Below are positions 60,651 to 64,000 of a stretch of DNA of 64,000 bases, piece after piece; position 1 is the stretch's first letter; each line of letters begins with the position of its first letter. The DNA comes from UBA11740 sp049273695. GTDB taxonomy: Bacteria; Acidobacteriota; Blastocatellia; Pyrinomonadales; Pyrinomonadaceae. Location: the NCBI GenBank assembly GCA_049273695.1, contig JBASRE010000018.1:62001-126000 (forward strand). The letters run 5' to 3'. The translations under genes were made by a program, and so were the position numbers. The notes beneath the pieces are model-generated. The model had not been told where the DNA came from and did no database searches. It worked only from the letters and a program-made list of their open reading frames with translations.

Positions 60651-61779
60651 TGTTTCCTCTCCCGTTGCCGGAGCGGCTGTAAGCCGAGCCCAGCTCGTCA
60701 ATGCTGATCGGGTCAGTACGGCGTGAGTATTTGATTTCCGGTTCCGGGGCCGGCGAGACCAGCGAGAAGCTGTCGCCATTTGAGGGCCGCTCTGAAGACT
60801 CGGTAAGCGAGCCGTTTCCGGATCTGAGATCAGAGATCTGGGATCTGAAATCTGAGGTCTGAGATCTGAGATCACTGTCGCCGTTACCGGCCGCCCACAG
60901 TTCCGCACGTGCGGCGGAATTGAAGATGCGGCTGGGATCGTTTTGGACCGGCGGCGTCTCACTCGTTCGCCGCGGTAACATGTCGAAGGTCGCCGCGACT
61001 TCTTCAATCATCGCGCGGCTGATGACCGTGGCGCTGGACGCGAAGCCGTTGAGCAGCGCGTTGTCGCAAAGATTGTTGATGTTGCGCGGGATGCCGGCGG
61101 CACAGCGAAAGATGTAGTCAACGGCGCCCGGCGAGAAGATATCGGTCTTCGCCGCGCCGGCAACCTTCAAACGAGACGCGATGTATTGGGCAGTCTCTTC
61201 CACGTTCGGCAGCGCGGTAATTTCGCAACGCAGCGCGACGCGTTGTTTGAGCTGGCGCAGGTTCGGTTGATTCAGAACGTCCCGCAGCTCGGGCTGCCCG
61301 GTCAGCACGATTTGCAGGTGCTTCGCGGTGTCTGACTCGAAGTTGCACAGCAGCCGAATCTCTTCCAGGACTTCCGTGGACAAGCCGTGTCCTTCATCAA
61401 CGACCAGCACGGTGCGCAGGCCGCGGTTGTGACGCGACTCGAGAACTTTGCCGAGTTCGATCAGCAGGTCCGATTTGTTTTCCCACTCGCCGATGTTGAA
61501 GAGCGTCGCGAGATATTGATAGAACTCGGCGCCGGACAGACGCGGATTGAAGATGTAAGCCACCATCACCGTGCGATCCAGCCGCTGCATCATCCAACGC
61601 AGCAACGTCGTCTTGCCCGTGCCGACTTCGCCGGTCACGACGATGAGGCCGCGGCCGCTCTCGATGCCGTAGTGCAGGTTCGCCATCACTTCCGTGTGCG
61701 AAGGCGTGAAGTACAGGAAGCGCGGATCGGGGGTCAGCGCGAATGGCAACTCTTTCAGTCCGTAAAATTCTATGTACAT
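60634..61779 (-). CDS. GspA/ExeA-like AAA ATPase of exosortase-type EPS loci
   Basis: A 381-residue ATPase beginning MYIEFYGLKELPFALTPDPRF, with Walker A TGEVGTGKTT (49-58), Walker B VLVVDEGHGL (Asp128-Glu129) and GIPRNINNLCDNALL near the end of the core. This is the PEP-CTERM/exosortase-locus ATPase family (TIGR03015-like). Function in polysaccharide secretion is unknown. Residues about 302-320 (SDLRSQTSDFRSQISDLRSG) are encoded by a GATCTGA heptamer array and look inserted. GGAGAAAG lies upstream. Confidence 0.9.
   Translation of the reverse strand: MYIEFYGLKELPFALTPDPRFLYFTPSHTEVMANLHYGIESGRGLIVVTGEVGTGKTTLLRWMMQRLDRTVMVAYIFNPRLSGAEFYQYLATLFNIGEWENKSDLLIELGKVLESRHNRGLRTVLVVDEGHGLSTEVLEEIRLLCNFESDTAKHLQIVLTGQPELRDVLNQPNLRQLKQRVALRCEITALPNVEETAQYIASRLKVAGAAKTDIFSPGAVDYIFRCAAGIPRNINNLCDNALLNGFASSATVISRAMIEEVAATFDMLPRRTSETPPVQNDPSRIFNSAARAELWAAGNGDSDLRSQTSDFRSQISDLRSGNGSLTESSERPSNGDSFSLVSPAPEPEIKYSRRTDPISIDELGSAYSRSGNGRGNNGQSL
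60821..60876. repeat. GATCTGA heptamer array inside the ATPase gene
   Basis: Eight consecutive units: GATCTGA, GATCAGA, GATCTGG, GATCTGA, AATCTGA, GGTCTGA, GATCTGA, GATCACT. Because 7 is not a multiple of 3, the encoded peptide has a period of 7 residues over 21 nt (SDLRSQT-like). Confidence 0.95.
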
Positions 61780-61796
61780 GGCTTTCTCCGTGAGTC

Positions 61797-61850
61797 GGTA
61801 CGCAGGCGTCCTCGCCTGCTGCGTTTCAGCACGCCGGAGGCGTGCGTACC
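61797..61850. repeat. GGTACGC palindromic element, intergenic copy
   Basis: GGTACGCAGGCGTCCTCGCC opens and ACGCCGGAGGCGTGCGTACC closes the element. It fills the gap between the Wzz-like and ATPase genes. Confidence 0.8.
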
Positions 61851-63466
61851 TACTGAGTCATCTTTTCCAACACGTGCGTCAGGGTTAGAACAAAAGCGAG
61901 CATCGGTACGGCGACAACTGCCACGGCGATGCCGGCGGCCAGTGCGAGACTTCTGCGACGCGGAATCGCAACCGCTTCGGCCGGTGTCAGCAGTTCAGGA
62001 ATCGAGGCCAGCACCGGCAGGCTCGTGTAGTGCTTCGCGTCTTCAATCGTTTGAATCGTGAACAAGCGGCGCACTTCAAAAATCACGACGAGCAGCAGGC
62101 CCAGCGCCAGGCCAATCCCGAAGCCGCCCGCCGTCAGCATCAATCGCTTCGGCGCGACCGGTTTCTCAGGCAGGTTAGCCGGGTCAACGACCTGGATGCG
62201 GCCGCCTTGCTGGTCCTTCGCCGCGTCCGCGCCCACCACGATCTGCGATTGCTGGAGCAGCAGGTTGTCGTAGTTTGTCTTCTTGGTTTGGTATTCACGC
62301 TCGATGGCCTGCAAACCAACTTCGGCATTCGGAATTGCGTTAATGCGCGCATTGAGGTCCGCAATCTGCCGGTTAGTCTCAGCCAGCAGGCGGTTCTGGC
62401 GATCCATGTCGCCTTCAGCCATGGAAATGTTCGTGCGCAGCGTCAGCAGGCGCGGATCGGTGAGCTTCGTCAGCTTCTGTCTGCGCTCTTCGATCCGGTC
62501 CTTCCACTCGTTCATCATCTGATCCTGCTGCGACTTGATGTCTTCGATCTGCTTTCTCTTGGCGACGACGTCAGGATGCTTTTCTTTGTACTGCGTGATC
62601 AGAATTTGCAGTTCGCCTTCATAATCCGAGCGCCGGCTAACCAATTGTGCCCAGGCGCCGGTTGTCTTCGGATCGGTTGCCCCCTCTGAGGCCAGGACGA
62701 TTTCCTGTTCGTGACTCTTGCTGATGTCGCCGAGCTGGTTGCGATACGCGGCCACGAGATCGCGTAAACGACCTTGTTCAGCGACCAGGGCCTTCTGCTG
62801 TTCGTGTAAACCCGTCAGCCGGCCAACCAGTGCCTGCGACTGCGACGGCAGGTTGTTTATGTTCTGCTGCAGGTAAGCGAGCCGCTGCGTATCGATCGTG
62901 TCGACCTCTTCTTTCGCCGCGCGTACTTGTTCTTCGATGAACTGCTTGGCTGAGGCGCCCGCGTTGACCGTGCCTTTGGTTTGCTCGTCGATGTATTTGC
63001 TGGCGAGTTCTCTGGCGACGGCTTGCGTAGTTTTTGGATCGCGACCGCGATAGGTGATGTTGAAAGCGTTCGTAATGTCATTGCGGCTGGTGTTGACCTT
63101 GACGGTGATGCCTTTCAGCATCTGATCGATGATGACTTCCATCGCTTCGCCACGTTGCCGCTCTTCTTTGTACAGGTCGTACTTTTCAACCAGCGGTTGC
63201 AGCGAGCTGCGGCTGGTGACGACTTGCGAAATGCTGGCGAGTTCGCGGGTCAACGTCTCTTCCGTGATCATCGGCACGACCGAATTCGGCAGCGTCGAAG
63301 ACTTCACCACGATGAGCGTGGTCGATTCGTAGACGTCCGGCAGACGCAACACCACGTAGCCGATGGCCAGGCCGATCGCGAGCGTGGGCAGGATGATCAT
63401 CCACTTGCGCTTCAGCGCGATGCGGCCGTACTCGCCTAGTTTGCGTGGTCGAAATTCAGTACTCAT
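61850..63466 (-). CDS. Wzz/GNVR-type polysaccharide chain-length regulator
   Basis: A 538-residue inner-membrane protein: N-terminal helix (WMIILPTLAIGLAIGYVVL), a Wzz domain with SSTLPNSVVPMITEETLTRELASI, a long periplasmic coiled-coil (about 170-410), a GNVR-like segment and a second membrane helix (MLTAGGFGIGLALGLLLVVIF, split here by Gly), plus a third C-terminal hydrophobic stretch. It controls chain length and export together with the CpsD-like kinase. ATG 63466 is preceded by GAGGAG at 6 nt. Confidence 0.92.
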   Translation of the reverse strand: MSTEFRPRKLGEYGRIALKRKWMIILPTLAIGLAIGYVVLRLPDVYESTTLIVVKSSTLPNSVVPMITEETLTRELASISQVVTSRSSLQPLVEKYDLYKEERQRGEAMEVIIDQMLKGITVKVNTSRNDITNAFNITYRGRDPKTTQAVARELASKYIDEQTKGTVNAGASAKQFIEEQVRAAKEEVDTIDTQRLAYLQQNINNLPSQSQALVGRLTGLHEQQKALVAEQGRLRDLVAAYRNQLGDISKSHEQEIVLASEGATDPKTTGAWAQLVSRRSDYEGELQILITQYKEKHPDVVAKRKQIEDIKSQQDQMMNEWKDRIEERRQKLTKLTDPRLLTLRTNISMAEGDMDRQNRLLAETNRQIADLNARINAIPNAEVGLQAIEREYQTKKTNYDNLLLQQSQIVVGADAAKDQQGGRIQVVDPANLPEKPVAPKRLMLTAGGFGIGLALGLLLVVIFEVRRLFTIQTIEDAKHYTSLPVLASIPELLTPAEAVAIPRRRSLALAAGIAVAVVAVPMLAFVLTLTHVLEKMTQ

Positions 63467-63484
63467 CACTCACTCCTCTTTATC

Positions 63485-63535
63485 GTTTAGAGTCGGGCTA
63501 CTGCCCGACCGGCGGGCGGTAGCCCGCCGCTAAAC
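63485..63535. repeat. GTTTAGAGTCGGGCTACTGC palindromic repeat
   Basis: Nearly identical to 45350-45403 with a shorter centre. It lies between the TPR gene and the Wzz-like gene. Confidence 0.8.
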
Positions 63536-63547
63536 GCTTGGGAATTC

Positions 63548-64000
63548 CTACAAAGTTCCCAGGGCCTTCTTTGCTTCGTCGGCTTCGGGGAAAGGCGACT
63601 TCTCAGCCAGGCGCAACGCGCTTTCGATTTCGCGACGGGCGCCGGCCTTGTCACCTTTAGCCGCCAGCGCGACTCCCAGGTGATAGCGATAAGTCGGCGA
63701 AGGCGAGACGTTGTTGCGGCGCGCGGCGTTTTCATCGACGGTCGCGGCCTTCTTCAATTGTTCGGCGGCGGCGGCGTACAGGCCTTTCTTGTAGTAAACC
63801 CAGCCCAGCGTATCGACGAAGCTCGGCACTTCCGGATTGGCCTGCACGGCTGTTTGCGCCAGCCGCACCGCTTCGTCCAGATTGCCTTTGCCATGCTGCG
63901 CGTAGAGCCACGCCAAATTGTTCGCGGCGAAGATCGCGTTCTGATCGACCGCCAGAGCCTTGCGGTAGTTGTCGACCGCGGCGTCGATGTTCTGCAGATT
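63548..64000 (-). CDS. TPR protein at the head of the EPS operon (5' end outside window)
   Basis: The frame is open from the window edge to 63548 (about 150 codons). TPR units are visible: AVDNYRKALAVDQNAIFAANNLAWLYAQHGKGNLDEAVRLAQTA is split over two units, followed by PSFVDTLGWVYYKKGLYAAAAEQLKKA and YRYHLGVALAAKGDKAGARREIESAL. Position and repeat type match the large TPR protein (PrsT-like) of exosortase/EPS loci, but most of it is outside the window. Confidence 0.82.
   Translation of the reverse strand, partial: NLQNIDAAVDNYRKALAVDQNAIFAANNLAWLYAQHGKGNLDEAVRLAQTAVQANPEVPSFVDTLGWVYYKKGLYAAAAEQLKKAATVDENAARRNNVSPSPTYRYHLGVALAAKGDKAGARREIESALRLAEKSPFPEADEAKKALGTL

Noticed and set aside
57055..60876. 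CRISPR-like interpretation of the short repeat arrays
   Set aside because: Units are only 7-8 nt, contiguous without spacers, and no cas genes are present.
59568..61007. Long version of the CpsD-like kinase with about 120 extra N-terminal residues
   Set aside because: The extension is a second reading of the upstream ATPase gene including the heptamer array; the family start MGRVYDALKRAE is at 60650.
1..64000. tRNA or rRNA genes
   Set aside because: I looked for T-loop-like GGTTCGAATCC patterns with matching stems and for rRNA stretches and found none that hold up; a covariance-model scan would be decisive.

Overview
The window looks like chromosome from a high-GC, Gram-negative-type soil bacterium, most likely Acidobacteriota (Blastocatellia/Pyrinomonadaceae-like). 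This is an inference from gene content: an ECF-type sigma factor overlapping a Ser/Thr kinase gene, TPR-CHAT proteases, several small sigma/membrane-partner pairs, an exosortase-style exopolysaccharide locus, many Asn/Thr/Ser-rich lipoproteins and a very high density of intergenic palindromic repeats. I saw no rRNA, tRNA, CRISPR array, phage or complete insertion sequence.

Layout. 1-5 kb: a sigma factor and a Ser/Thr kinase whose extracytoplasmic part is a lytic-transglycosylase-like domain, followed by a polysaccharide deacetylase and a secreted relative of that same domain. 5-12.5 kb: glutaredoxin, oligopeptidase B, cupin, small proteins, a sulfite-oxidase-like enzyme, a Phd/PIN toxin-antitoxin pair and a Nudix-metallo-beta-lactamase fusion. 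12.6-15.5 kb: MoxR-type ATPase plus VWA protein. 15.8-21.8 kb: sigma/membrane-partner pair 1 and several lipoproteins. 22.3-32.3 kb: a protease-rich locus in one direction (clostripain-like C11 protease, TPR-CHAT protease, sigma factor, membrane partner, unknown secreted protein, cytoplasmic subtilase), closed by a convergent gene for a small protein that resembles the subtilase's own pre-catalytic domain. This is the best candidate for an undescribed system. 32.3-44 kb: thymidine kinase, hydantoinase/oxoprolinase HyuAB, sugar dehydrogenase, DUF2339 membrane protein and others. 44-55.3 kb: housekeeping genes (dusB, mreB, L,D-transpeptidase, S4 protein, SurA-like chaperone, mfd, RfaE2-like enzyme, lysS). 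55.4-64 kb: an exopolysaccharide assembly operon on the minus strand (TPR protein, Wzz-like protein, GspA-like ATPase, CpsD-like kinase, polyprenyl-phosphate sugar transferase, SLBB export protein, YCF48-type protein).

A second layer of structure runs through the whole window: arrays of degenerate 7- or 8-nt repeats (a different unit at nearly every locus, often in inverted pairs) and several families of palindromic elements. They sit mostly between genes, but some lie in frame inside conserved genes (mfd, hyuA, hyuB, the VWA gene, the GspA-like ATPase, the YCF48 gene). One palindromic element at 15.5-15.8 kb is flanked by a 10-bp direct repeat and looks like a MITE.
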